From Ottelia alismoides (taxonomy: Eukaryota > Streptophyta > Magnoliopsida > Alismatales > Hydrocharitaceae): a DNA stretch of 64,000 nucleotides. The DNA is taken from contig JAZKJV010008885.1 in the NCBI GenBank assembly GCA_037367405.1, positions 124,001 to 188,000 on the forward strand, written 5' to 3'. Both the position numbers and the translations under genes were made by a program. Below the pieces are notes generated by a model. That model did not search any database and was not told the DNA's origin. It saw only the letters and a program-made list of their open reading frames with translations. Below, in pieces: positions 35,613 to 47,709 of the stretch. How positions within the stretch are numbered: the stretch's first letter is position 1; every line of letters begins with the position of its first letter.

Positions 35613-37675
35613 AAATTACCCTTTTATTAAGCGCGATCCAATGACCGATGGTGCTCCTCTTATGGATGAACAGTCAGGATAGGGGGGTAACCCTTCAGCG
35701 ATGAATGGGTGCTGGTTGATCCTCAGATGGATCCAACAGTCAAGAGCTCCTCGATGGTGGACATTGATGACTAGTCCTGGAGGAGATCTCAATCGAACTG
35801 TGGAGGCGACGTCTGGACGAACTGGGATGAACTCACCTCCAACGGGTTTCAATCGATGAAGAAGGGCTGGTCTAGCATCTCCAGGAGCTGCTGGTATGGG
35901 GGAAATGTCGTCGGCGATGGTCCGTAGCTGCTGGTTATCTCAGAAAGTGCCAAGACCAAGGAGAAGGTCCTGGCGAGGCATGGCCATCCTGGAGCTACTT
36001 TGGGCGTGTCATGACCTCCAGCTGAGGCCTAGTGGTGCTTCAACCCTGTAGAAAAAGTGTATATTAGAAGAAGTTGCTCCGGCAAGGGTTGGAGCGCTAC
36101 TAATATCGGGAACAGAGGGGGAAGGTGGACATGCCAGGTCGTGCGCGGGATGAGGGAGTCAACCTGTAGCCTAACTCCAATCCAACGATTGGAGTCAAGA
36201 GAGGGGTTGCGGGGCGTACGGAGAAGCGAAGGGAGATCGGAGCAAGGCATGTGAAGGTCAAAGTGCGACAAACCCGGTCGATGTGCTCGTCGGAGTGAAT
36301 CGATGCTTCTTGGGTAAATGAAGGAATCAAACATGAAATGGAAAGGAGCAGAAGGTACCTACGGTAAAGGAGGTCGCCTAGGGGCGCATACAAAGGTCCA
36401 TGGGGATAATGGCCTTGCTGGTCGATGCTGCCAGAGGCTAGGCTCCTCATGGTGGAGCTGGGAATATCTCACCGGACCCGGGGGCTTCCACGCTCTAAAA
36501 GATGCCCTCGCCCTCGTCCTCTCGTGATGTCACTCTGGGAAAGAGAAAACAGATGCACAAGAGGTGGTGGAGCAGTCGGAGGTGGCTAAAAAGGGGAGAG
36601 GGGGTACATGTTATATAGGCTTCCAGGTCCAAGAAGATGGGGGGCGTAACCCGCAAACCGAGGCATGAATCGAGTGGGATTGTATAGGGCGAAGTTTAAG
36701 GATCCGCACCCCTTAACCGGGGCTTGAAATCGTAAGGAATGGGTCCAAGATCAGGTCAGCATAATCGGGTGAAAGTTGGCGAAACCCCGATTTAGGCGAG
36801 GAAGGGCTGGCGGGGACCAGTTGACCAGAGTCTTGGACCAATCCTAGACGAGCTAGGAAACAACCAAAATAGGCTACAGGACAAAACTTGTTAGAAAAAT
36901 AAAGATAAATAAATAAAAAATAATAAATGAATTTAAATTAAAAAGTGTATAAAATGAAAAATGTTTATTATTTTTCAAAGTATTTTTCTGTTATTTTTAA
37001 TTTTTTTTTATGAAAAATAGATTAATGTATATACAATATATAGTATTATATACATGTATAATATACCTATGCATTATGTACACGTATTTTTACTATTTTA
37101 TTTTTACACAAATACCCTATTTTATATTTTATTTCTTTACAACGTATTTTTTAGAAATACAAAACAATTTTTATTTTATTTTTATAAATTATTTAATTAT
37201 ACATAATGAATATGGTATTTAATACATGTACATGTATTTTGTACAATGAGTGGAGATTTTATTTTTATTTTTATTTAATCTTTCTGATTTTTATTTTCTT
37301 TTGTATTTTTTAGGAGTATATACAAGGGAGTGAAAATAAGAATTAAATTTTATTTCATCAAAAATCATTATGTACAAATATAAGTAAAATGTACAATACT
37401 AAGTGAACCCTATCTCTCTCTACTTGTTTTATTTTACGATCAAGTCAATGCTCGACCTTCTCTTGGGGTTTGGGTCACTCTGTATTTATTCTAAATACCT
37501 CCTTCCATTTTCTATTCTTTTATTCTTTTATTTTTGCACAAAAACATGATAATTATGCAATATTAACAAATGCATGCAGAATGCTAAGTTATTATATTAA
37601 CAAGTATTTACATGCTGCTTTGCTAAGATAAATAGCTAAAATAAAAAATAAAGAGTGAGAATCAAGGATTCATCA
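35613..37675 (-). repeat. Truncated 5' LTR of element B (2063 bp)
   Basis: Aligns with 28483-30544 and ends GGATTCATCA. Divergence is clearly higher than between the copia LTRs. The inner end stops abruptly at AAATTACCC with no primer site beside it, and pol sequence follows directly, so a deletion joined LTR to pol. Confidence 0.8.
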
Positions 37676-38249
37676 CAGACTGATTGGTATGAGGATCCTT
37701 CCAATGTCGATTCAAGCCAGATCACCAGTCCTGGAGATGCTGATGTTGATTCCCAAGCCACTCTCGAATTTAAACGGATATGGTATGCTACGATTCAATT
37801 CTTCATCACACTTTACCCCTCAGAGCATACACCACCACCACTAGCAGCAGCAATACAATCATCCGCAACATGGATGTCCACACTTTCAGCACCGCCAGAA
37901 TTTTACGCCGCAACAGTCTCACCAACATACATATCAGAGACCACATTTTTTTCACCACCCTACTTCACATTCACAGTCACATCATTACCAGAATCAACAA
38001 CAGTCTTCGTACACACCACAGAGATCTCCTCAGCCGTACGCTCCGCAGCAGCACACTCCTAGGTAGGAGAGAATAGATATCCAGGGTCACCACACTGAGT
38101 CTGAGATATCTTCACAGGACATGGCACTGAATCAAATCATGGACAAGCTGAGCACGCTTCAGACTGCACACAAGACTGAGATGGAGCGGGTTAATCATCG
38201 TATGGATGAGTTAATTGCGCCCAAGACCACTCTCCCAGCCCAGCCTTAG
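37676..38249 (+). pseudogene. Gag C-terminal part of element C
   Basis: Continues the gag broken at 27276. One frame is strongly Gln/His/Pro-rich (about 37820-38060). It is followed by a coiled-coil-like segment that includes MDKLSTLQTAHKTEMERVN (38139-38195) and a stop at 38247. A Q-rich, coiled-coil C terminus is usual for this group. The long frame at 37655-38062 is a different, spurious reading. Confidence 0.65.
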
Positions 38250-38945
38250 ATGAACCCGAACAACAAGAGGAGTCACCCAGATCAGGTAGACACCACGATA
38301 TGTACGATCTCTTTTCTTGAATTCTTATCTAACTTCATTCGTCTCAAGAGAGGTATATCACCACGAGCACCTGGTCAAGAGGAGGAGAGGGCACATGATG
38401 AGGAGAGAGAGACAATCCATGATACACATATTGATACTGAGGAGGAGGACCGCAATGATGATGATGATCAACATGATGTCCAACCCGACGACCAGAGAGA
38501 AGGGAACGATGCTGAGACAGTTGACATGGACACATGTGAATCAGATGATGATATCACGCAGGACCATATAGACACTCCCAAAGCTGATGTTTCTTTTCCT
38601 ATTTTAGAGAGTTTTGTAGAGACTTTTGAAACTCTCGATGTACATGCTGATCCTGATTTGAATAAAAAGAATTTTGTTGATCCTGAATTGTTCCTTTTCC
38701 CTATGCTTTGTATGGAAAAGGAAAGAAAAAAATCAAAAAATAATATTGTTACTCTGGAGACTGGGCGATTATTAAAAGATAACATTTTTCTGAAGATTCC
38801 ACTCCATGATGCCTTGGATCACTTCCCGACGCTCAAGCAACATATGAAGAATAGATGTACCACGTGTAGGAAGAAGAAATCACGTACAGAGAAGCATGTT
38901 TTGACCAAGGCCACATCCCTGCGCTATTCAGAACAGATTACCTAA
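38250..38945 (+). pseudogene. Acidic linker between gag and protease (element C)
   Basis: A 231-codon open frame, the longest uninterrupted one in the window. Its middle (about residues 40-110) is rich in Asp and Glu with runs of four Asp. The C-terminal part, from about residue 165 (LKDNIFLKIPLHDALDHFP), resembles the IPLLDAL..IP.YAKFLK region that precedes the protease in Athila elements. It is followed by a stop and the protease frame, which starts at once (38947). It is probably a domain of the Gag-Pol polyprotein rather than an independent gene. The survival of this frame may be chance. Confidence 0.6.
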
Positions 38946-38946
38946 G

Positions 38947-39420
38947 ATGAAGAAAGATTCAGGAGCACATTATGTCAGATGCGAGATTTCACAAGCCGTA
39001 TTCGGTCGTACTCTATTAGATAATGATTCCTCCATCAATATATTACCTTCATGTTTACTCGACAAGCTCGAGTTAGGCCCTCTTTACAAATCCCACTCGA
39101 TCCTTCAGTTTGCTGATAGATCTGTAAAGAGACCTAGGGGCATATTGAGGAATGTTATCGTGACCGTGCAGGGCCTGCAATTCCTAGTGGACTTTACTGT
39201 CCTAGACATGGATTGCCCTACACAGTTACATCTTACCCCAATCATTCTTGGGAGGCCTTTTTTGGAGACTACAAAGGCTCTCTTTGATTATGATACAGGG
39301 AATGTATCTTTTCACGCCGAGGGCGAGAAGGTACATATAGAGATGGTGAGAGAATCACACACATCCAGTGCCGCATCTACAACCGGTTTAGATGTCTTGA
39401 GTTTTTTTAGCCATCTGTGA
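38947..39420 (+). pseudogene. Retropepsin-like protease of element C
   Basis: Plant gypsy aspartic protease. The active-site block reads LLDNDSSINILP where the family has D-[LST]-G-[AS]-S. The catalytic Asp is kept but the Gly is replaced by Asp, so activity is doubtful. The flap and C-terminal ILGRPFLETTKALFDYDTG match the family. It normally releases Gag and Pol from the polyprotein. Upstream is the acidic linker and downstream a spacer to RT. The 157-codon frame is open but not fused to the neighbouring parts. Confidence 0.82.
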
Positions 39421-39945
39421 TTACATGGATGAGTTTCGTCTTGATGACCTTGGGAGGTATCAAGTAGAGACCCAGAATATCCTAGCAGAGGATGGGTCTG
39501 AGACTACAGTTGGCAGTTCCTCTGAGGGTACACTTTTTTTCAGCAAGGATGGTGATGATTACATGGAGCAGAGAACTAATGATTTTATTGTAGACATTTC
39601 AGATTTAGAGAGTTTACACAATCCCTCCACCTCAGATGATTTAGAGATCGAGTTCCATTTGGCAGAGTTATTTTCCTCTAGTCATCCTAAGGATGAGCAC
39701 AGTAGCAAGTCAGATGATGTTTTAGACATCTTTTGTAGCCCGACTCTAGAACATAACCATATTCCAGACACATCTACCATCAACAAAATCCCATTACACG
39801 TATAGAGGATGTTACAACAAAGCCAGAATCTACCTTACCAGAACTAAAGACCTTGCCACTGAATATGATGTATGCTTTCCTTGCAGGTCCACATCAAAGT
39901 TTCCGGTCATTATTAGCTCATATTTGATCGAAGAGATCTCGTCTG
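39421..39945 (+). pseudogene. Protease-RT spacer of element C
   Basis: The frame 39425-39805 (MDEFRLDDLGRYQ...) is acidic and Ser-rich with no known domain. After a stop the sequence enters the pre-RT segment (LKTLPLNMMYAFLAG near 39850), as in element B. It is probably the linker of the polyprotein. Confidence 0.5.
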
Positions 39946-41115
39946 ATGGAGATTGTTGAAAGAAATCGCAAGGGTATTGGGTGGACTATATCCGACCTCC
40001 GTAGGATAAATCCTGCTTTGTGTTCTCACCATATCTATCTTGATCATGACATCATACCTTCTAGAGAGTTTCAACATCGTCTGAATTCCGTTCTACGAGA
40101 TGTTGTCAAGAAAGAGATTACAAAATGGTGCGACGTAGGGTTCATTTATCCCATCTCCTACTCTGAATGGGTTAGTCCATTACATGTTATCCCGAAGAAG
40201 TCGGGAATTCAGATGGTTATAGTGGAGAGGAGATTCTAAAGAGAGTAACCATGTCGTGGCGGGTGTGCATTGATTACATGAAATTGAACACCGCGACGAA
40301 GAAGGACCACTTTCCATTGCCTTTTATAGACCAAGTTATAGAAAGGTTGGCAGGGAAGGAGTACTTCTGTTTCCTTGACGGTTACTCCATACAATCATGT
40401 TACAATTAATCCTGAAGATCAAGAGAAGACCACTTTCACATTTCCATTCAACACGTATTCTTTTAGACAGACGCACTTTGGATTGTGCAATGCCCCCACT
40501 ACATTCCATAGGTGCATGCTTGCCATCTTTGCAGACATGGTTGGTGATTTTCTTGAGGTCTTTATGGATGATTTTTCAGTCTATGGTGAGTCCTTTGACG
40601 ATTGTTTAGCGCCCCTAGACCAGGTTATTTAGAAATGTTGTGAGGTATATCTCATTTTATCTTGGGAAAAGAGCCATTTTATGGTTACAAATGGGATCGT
40701 GTTGGGGCATGTCATCTCCAAGCGAGGCATGGAGGTTGACCTTGCCAAGGTGGATGCCATCAAGCATCTCGAACCGCCATCCAACATCAAGCAGTTACAA
40801 TCTTTTCTTGGGCATGTTAGCTTTTACAGATGGTTCATCCAGGATTTCTCTAAGATTGCCCGACCGTTAACTGAACTATTAGGCAAAGACATCGAGTTCT
40901 TGTTAAATGAAAAATGTCTTAGTGCCTTCCTCATGCTGAAAGAGATGATTATCAGTGCTCCTATCGTACAACCACCTGATTGGTCTCTTCCCTCTGAGAT
41001 CATGACGGATGCTTCAGATTTTGCGGTTGGGGCTGTATTAGGACAAAGGAGGAACATACTTCCAGTTTCTATCCACTATGCCAACCGTACTTTAGTTGAT
41101 GCTCAGTGCACTTAA
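39946..41115 (+). pseudogene. Reverse transcriptase and RNase H of element C
   Basis: RT starts in the frame 39946-40239, with GWTISDLRRINPALCSHHIYL and YSEWVSPLHVIPKKSG. It shifts frame near 40225 and again near 40380, after WRVCIDYMKLNTATKKDHFP. The FGLCNAPTTFHRCM block and the FMDDF catalytic codons (40561-40575) are intact in the frame 40375-40632. A stop at 40632 precedes a third frame (40681-41115), with GHVISKRGMEVDLAKV, LQSFLGHVSFYRWFI and the RNase H start MTDASDFAVGAVLG. The rest of RNase H is lost: sequence after 41115 skips to the VADHIS segment that normally follows it. Confidence 0.88.
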
Positions 41116-42541
41116 ACCTAGAGTAAAGAATGCGGTGGCTGATCACATCTCCTGATTACTGATAGAGCAATCTTCAGATGAGTACACGCTGGAGATTGCA
41201 GAGGGATTTCCACACGAGAGTATCTTTGCAATCATAGAAGTTCCATGGTATGCAGATATAGTTAACTTTATGGTAACACAGAAGAGTCCACAGGGTTGGC
41301 TGAAGGATCTAGTCGATTGGCTAGATTCTGAATCACGATACTACCATTGGGACGATCCGATTCTCTTTTGTGAGGGACCGGATTGTGTTTACATGCGATG
41401 TATTCCTCAAGAGGAATACAATAGGTGTCATCACTCTGTGCCATTCCTTAGAGGCAGGAGGACATCATTCGGGGAAGAGGATAATACAGAAGGTACTTCA
41501 GAGCATATTTTGGTGGCCAACTCTTACTAGAGATGCTTGCACATTCATGAAGAGTTGCCCAGATTGTCAGAGATTGGTAGGGACAGTCAGTGCTAGAGAT
41601 GCAATAACTATGTGACCTGTTATTATTTGCGCGGTCTTTGACGCATGGGGCGTTGATTTTATTGGACCGTTTCCCTTCTGCAATGGATTTGAGTACATTC
41701 TTCTCACTATAGATTATGTTAGTAGATGGTAGAGGCTATACCCGCACGAGCCGCTGACAACAGAACAATGTGCGGGTTCCTAAGGGAACACATTATTTCA
41801 TGGTTCAGTTTTCAACGTATTCTCATTTTAGATGGGGGTAGCTATTTCATTAATAAGGAGGTGAAAAAACTAGTGAAGAATTATGGCATTGATCACATAG
41901 TAACTTCTCCTTACCACCCACAGACGAACGACATGGTTGAAGTTTCAAATAGGGAGGTGAAATCCATTCTTCAGAAATTAGTACGACCGGATAGGAAAAA
42001 CTGGCCACAGCTTCTAGATCATGTTCTTTGGGCATATCGTACTGCATATAAGACTCCCTTAGGTACTTCACCCTTCAGATAAGTTTATGAGAAGCCTTGC
42101 CATTTGCCCGTATAGATCATACACACATCTAAATGGGTTATTAGAGAAATTTCACTTGATATGCAGAAAGCAGGAGCCAAGAGGAAGATCGATCTAAATG
42201 AGCTAGTGGAGATTCAAAATCAGGCATACAAGAACACCCTCATTTATAAGGACAAAGTGAAGAGATGGCATGATAGACATATCCGACATAAGATCTTTGT
42301 CCCTGGGCAGAAAGTATGGTTGTTCAATGCACGATTGAGAATTTTTTTTGGCAAATTGAAGAGCAAGTGGGAAGGACTGTACATAGTCAGAACGGTGTAC
42401 GACAATGGTAGTATTGCTATATCAGATGTGTCACCTGGTGCAGAGCTGTCCGTAGTGAATGGGCAGATGCTGAAGCACTTCGTGGAGACTACTGATCATC
42501 TAGCCCGTGTTGAGGTGATCTACTTTGTACATGATGCATGA
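41116..42541 (+). pseudogene. Integrase of element C
   Basis: The HHCC finger is readable at about 41420-41570, in shifted frames (LEAGGHHSG, then SCPDCQRL). A GVDFIGPFPF segment at 41650-41675 carries the first Asp. The frame 41726-42082 has ILDGGSYFINK, where the second catalytic Asp is followed by GG, and SPYHPQTNDMVEVSNREVK, containing the Glu. A stop at 42080 divides it from 42161-42541, the C-terminal DNA-binding part (RWHDRHI, GQKVWLFNARLR, KSKWEGLYIV, NGQMLKHF). The frame ends at 42541 and the non-coding 3' region begins. Confidence 0.87.
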
Positions 42542-44727
42542 CTACTCTTCCACTTCATTTCATCCTGTACAGAGACCTGTGAACCTTTCGATTTTCTGGA
42601 GTACATCACCTGTATATTCTTCACAGACCATAATCATCCCCATTTTTTGTTCATCTTATATTCTCAGGATACCGGATCCTACGTATAGGGGGGACCGATT
42701 GCTCGCTGTTTTTCACATTTCGATTTTATCTTTTTACTTTTCTCTTGTATATCCTTTCTTTTACACTAATCACTGGTCTCTAACTTTTGACCACATTCTT
42801 TTCTATACTTAGGATGCCTTATCCTTAGTATAGGTGGGACCGAATGATTTTGTTGATTTCGTTTTTTCTTCTTTCTTTTGTTCATTCGTGTTATATTCTT
42901 TTTCCTCAGTCACCTCATTTTTGTTTTCCACTATACTTACTATGACCAGATCGTAAATATAAGGGGTCGACTGACTTCTATTCTTTTATTCTTTTTCATC
43001 TACTTTTACTTAACACGAGTTATGTCCTCCTTTTTCTCTTTTGACACTATGAGAACATAACACGAGCTAAGTATAGGAGGTGCGTATATATTGTATATAT
43101 ACTTGCATACATAACTCCTACTTTTATGTATTTTATATATCTATAAAATCCCTAAGAAGTGGGTGAGGGTTAAGTTAAAATCCACCTAATTAATTATTTA
43201 TTATTATAAAATCCTGGTAAATAAGTAAAATATGCCTAAAATCCTTATTTAAAACTCTTAATTAAAATATGTATTTAGAATATGTATTTAAAATTTGTAT
43301 ATACTTATTTAAAATCCTATTTATTAGAATATGTGTAGAATTCATTTAATCCTTATAAAATTCTTTGTATAGAAAATTTGTAAAATACAATAGTTATTTA
43401 ATCAAATAAAATATGAGCAATTTATCTTGTAGAACTCTTGTACATAAACTTATTTATAAAAATTGGAAAAAAATCCATTAAAAATATACAGTCCTAACAT
43501 TCATAAAAATACAAAATCCTTAAAATTCATAAAAATGAGTAAAATTCAGAAAATATACTTCACAAAAACATGGTTGCATTTGCATTAGCATTTTTCAAAA
43601 TAAGTTTGACTTCTAGAAATAAAGATTGGGAATAGTCTAAAGGATGGAGCTTGATTATGGCCTTTGACTTTCATCCTCTTTCAAAAAAAATAAAAACTTT
43701 CATTGTAAGGAGCCTAGTTAGGAACTGGAATTTGGACTCTTCAGGTCTTTGACTTAGATTTTTGGGTTCCACGAGACCATGTTTGGGAAGTCAACTTAAA
43801 TATTCCTAAGTAGAACGCTTGATGTCATCTATTAAACTCTTCTTCAGTGAACCAATTTTGGACACATGCACTTTGCACTTAGCTCGACTTGCATGGGGTT
43901 GCAAAGTGCAGTCCATTTTAGTGGTGCATTCTCATCCTTGTCTAGTAGCGCTGACGTTTAAGGATGGGAGAGATTTGGATTGAAATAATGCTTCGATGAG
44001 GGAAGGATCTGCTGGTACAATTTTTCCAAGACATCAAAAAATGGACAGAATGAAAAGATACTATATTCTTCGAGGCAAAAATATTGATGCAGTGCAAGCA
44101 ACATTACAAAGCCAATTCAGAAGAAGCCACCAAATACAAATATGACCACGATGGTCCAATCCTCGACCAAAAAACTTGCACATTTTAGTGGAGACTTAGC
44201 TACACTGGCTAGGCTTCACAAGGAGATTCATCTGCACTAGTCGCACTCCAGTTCTTTTCTCATTCTTTTACTTTCTCTCTATATTCGATTGTGTACACAA
44301 CACGACCTGACCTTAGAAGGGAATACCCCCTCCTCGAGGAAAGAGTAGCTAGATGAGGCCCATTGGGAGTGTATTATTGGGATGGGCGGTTTCTTCGCTT
44401 CTTTCAAGCGGGAAGAGCTAAAAAATTCACACAGTACATACTGACTTCAAGGTTGATAGAATTCGCGATATGAACAAGTGGATCTGAGCTGGATGTTAAG
44501 GTGAACCTAAATAAGGATTTGTGGAACTTTAGGAATGTTGAGACTAAAATCCTAATACTAGTTAAGGCTTCGACAAAATGCTTGTTTGAGGCCCGATCGA
44601 GCTCTGTCCATTATCTGTTCTTATGAACTGGTTTAGGAAAACAAATTCAATCTAAATTTCTTTCTTTTTCTCTTATTTTTCAAATAAGTGTTTGCTAAGG
44701 GACTAGCAAAGTTTGAGTATAGGGAGT
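42542..44727 (+). mobile_element. 3' untranslated region of element C
   Basis: About 2.2 kb between integrase and 3' LTR. It holds the hairpin array (42655-43085), an AT-rich stretch (43090-43620), then a block at 43850-44715 matching the reverse complement of 16350-17300 and 30553-31500. It ends in a purine tract (GTATAGGGAG, 44718-44726) before the LTR. No env-like frame is visible. Confidence 0.75.
42655..43085 (+). repeat. CTATACTTAGG hairpin array, element C
   Basis: Hairpins at about 42658-42690, 42803-42833 and 42931-42963, and a half-site at 43068-43082. It is the same array as in elements A and B, in the opposite orientation. The unit at 42803 pairs CTATACTTAGGAT with ATCCTTAGTATAG around a short loop. 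Confidence 0.75.
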
Positions 44728-47690
44728 TGATGAATCCATGATTCATTAACATTCTTCTTGCATTTTGTCTTAAAACCCTTAACAAATGCATGCAAATATC
44801 CATTACTTCCCATCTTTTGACAAAACCATACTTATGAATAAAAATGCACTTTTATGCATCAAAATCATGTAAATAAAGAAAAAATGAAAATAAAGAAAAT
44901 AAAAAGAAGGCATATTGTAGATATGTAAATATGTACAATATGACTTATAAAATAAATATCGCTGTAATCCCTGAGACCAAGTCAGCATGGATTGGTCGAC
45001 AAATATATAAGTAGGGGGAGATAAGGAAGAAAACAATACAAAAAGAATTAATTCTACATTTCACACACTCTTCATTATTTATCCAATAATTATCAAATCA
45101 TCATTGATTTTTAATTAATTCATATGGACATATTTTCACCAAACTCTTTTCTTAATTATTTCTAAAAATGTATAAAAAAATATAAAAATAATTTAAAATA
45201 AAATCTTGTATATATACCAAGAAATCCAACTTGTAAATTGTCAAAATCTCAACTTCTGAACATCATAACTTTCTCATACGAACTCCAATTTCGCTCTATT
45301 CACCTTTAAAGTTCATGAAATAATATTATCTAATTAATGAAATTGATTTCACTAAAATCGGAGTATGTTTGCAAAAAGTTGATTTTGGGACCTAACCACA
45401 ACTGGTTTTTGGGCTATTTATTTTATCTAGAATATTATTTATTTTTTTAATGATTTTATAATTTTTAATTATTTTCTTAATATTGTATTTTAACCCTAAT
45501 TTATCTCAAAATTTTTAGAAATTATTTATTATTTTAAATAAATAAAAATCCTAAATCATAGATAAAATTGAACTACATAACTTATACCTATATTTATTAA
45601 TAGTATTAAATTAATTTATTAAAATCCACAAAAATTCATATATACTCTATCTATTATTCTAATAGTTAATAAAATATAAAAATGGTATACTATTTATCAA
45701 TTTATTAAATAAAAATCAATTACCTATTTGTCAAGTTTTTATACCTATTTATTAATATAATATTTATATTTCATAAATTATTTGTTATTTATAAAAATAA
45801 TTATACCATAATTTAGATAAAATAATTATTTATACTTTTCATTTTTATACCTATTTAAAATAGCATTATTTACTATTTAAAAATATAATTTATAATGATT
45901 TATTGATATTAGCCAACCAGGTGTTGACACGTGTCAACACCTGGTGCTTTCTTCTTATTCTTCAAGAACAAAGGTTGTTCATTCTGTTCTAACAACCCAT
46001 CTTCTCTAATTTCTACCCACGCCATCGTTCTTCCAAAATCCAATCTAAACCCTCTCCTCTCCTATCCTAACACCACCCATTCACGCCCACTATTGATCTC
46101 CAACTAAACCCCCTTCGATCATCCTATAAAAACCCATTAATCTCAGCCATTAACAAATAACTCTCGAACTTCCAAGTTCCAGAAACCAACCTGGCTGTCA
46201 ACCCAACTTCTAGCCTTGCTCCACCCTGATCTATAGGTGACAGCTCCATCTGAAGCCCCAGCGCGGTAGAAGGTCGATCAGAGGAGAAGTTCCAAGGCCA
46301 ACCTTGGCCTTGCATCGCCGCCACCGCCCTGTGAAGCTCTAGGAAAGCTGTTCCGTTGAGCAAATACAATGGAATTATACACTCTGCGTTCCCAGGTTAC
46401 ATCCTCCATCTTTCTCCTTTTATTTTCTCGATTTGCGTACGCCCATTAGTTCAAGTAAGCGCATCATTAGACTCATCTAATCACTGTATCAATCGCATCC
46501 ATTAGATTCAATTCGAGTTCCATCAAAATTACTCTCAATCTCTCTTCCATTTTCAGTATTATACATTTCCTGGAAACACATCTTGAACTGCAAATCTATC
46601 ATGATTCTTGGCCGATTTCATTCAAAATCGAGCATATAAATCTCCACCGTAGGCTACTTCATTCATTCGGAGCAACAATCAAGCTTCTGGAGCTTCTCTT
46701 TAGATCAATCAGGCAACATCTCCAGCCACAGGGATTTCAAGATCTGTAGTTTAACCTTCACACACAGGAATATCTTCTTTGAAGACTATCAACCAACTCC
46801 ACCGTCCTCGTCGCCAGCTCACCCGTAGGCAAGCTTGAGGGGTGAAGGCATCACCCCTCTGGCCCTGTAGGAGGTCGGATCTCGCAGCCATTCGCTGGAG
46901 ATAATTTGGAGAAGAGCACACTGCCGTCATCTACGCAAAAGGGGGAAGAACAACAAGAACACTAGAAGACACATGTGTGCGCCACGTGTTCCGTGAAGAA
47001 TAGTCTAGATCCACCCGTACGATCTAATCCATGCCGTTGAAGCGAATCGGGAAAATTTACATCATAAGCGCAGCAGCTTCCAGAAATTCAAGCCCACTTC
47101 TGCAGTTTTCCAGAATTATGTTTAGGTCCCCGTGTAAGGCGCTAAACGTAACAGCTTTTGTTTTTCTTTCAAATCAGTCCATGCACAAGGACCTTATTGT
47201 AACAACTTCTTTTATTTTTCTTGCACTTCTACCCCTGTACTGTAGGGCAATTTTGGACCTTATTTTGACTTTGTGTTTCATCGAATTTTCTAACGTAATT
47301 ACCCAACTACCCTAGCGAGATTTCTTGATTTTTTTTTGCATATTTTCATCGCATATTTTTCTTGTTCTTGTTCTTGTTAATCTAAACTTGTATTAGATTT
47401 GATTTCTTTTCTTGCTTTTTCAAGAAGAAATAAAGATCACGAATTTTCTCTTTCTCTCAAAAGCTGCAATATAGGTATTCTGCCTCCTCAAGTTTGACCC
47501 AGGGAAACTTAACTGGATAAATAAATAGTTTAAGGATAAAATAGGAGATCTGACTCTTTATTTCATCTTGTTTCTACCTCTCTCTCCTATTTTATCTGAA
47601 TTTTATTTGATCAATCAGAATCTGATTTTCACGGTTCTTCTACACTGACATGTTTTTTTATCTAATTATAGGTCAGATTTCAGTTTATCA
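44728..47690 (+). repeat. 3' LTR of element C (2963 bp)
   Basis: Begins TGATGAATCCATGATTC right after the purine tract and ends CAGTTTATCA. It aligns with 21469-24405, with a TATAAAA box at 46125-46131. An open frame at its left side (44803-45036, minus) has a counterpart at 21602-21796 but is not considered coding. Confidence 0.85.
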
Positions 47691-47709
47691 ATACGCAGAC
47701 CCTCCAAGA

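Larger units (their letters stand above)
27277..37675 (-). mobile_element. Athila-like element B nested in gag of element C (minus)
   Basis: The flanks are CAGAT (27272-27276) and CAGAC (37676-37680), a near-perfect 5-bp duplication, and the host gag frame resumes at once. The left LTR (27277-30544) starts TA instead of TG, explained by one transition, and is full length. The right LTR copy (35613-37675) lacks about 1.2 kb of its inner side, together with the primer site, leader, gag and most of the protease. Pol lies on the minus strand at about 32560-35580. B belongs to the same family as C, in opposite orientation. Confidence 0.85.
21469..47690 (+). mobile_element. Athila-like Ty3-gypsy element C (plus), with a nested element
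   Basis: Two homologous LTRs (21469-24405 and 44728-47690) enclose a primer site, leader, gag, protease, RT, RNase H and integrase, and a long 3' untranslated region. A 10.4-kb element of the same family interrupts gag at 27277-37675. Without it the element is about 15.8 kb. All coding parts carry stops or frameshifts. No matching target duplication was seen: CTTGT on the left, ATACG on the right. The LTRs differ by many substitutions and small indels, so it is older than the copia at 789. Confidence 0.85.
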
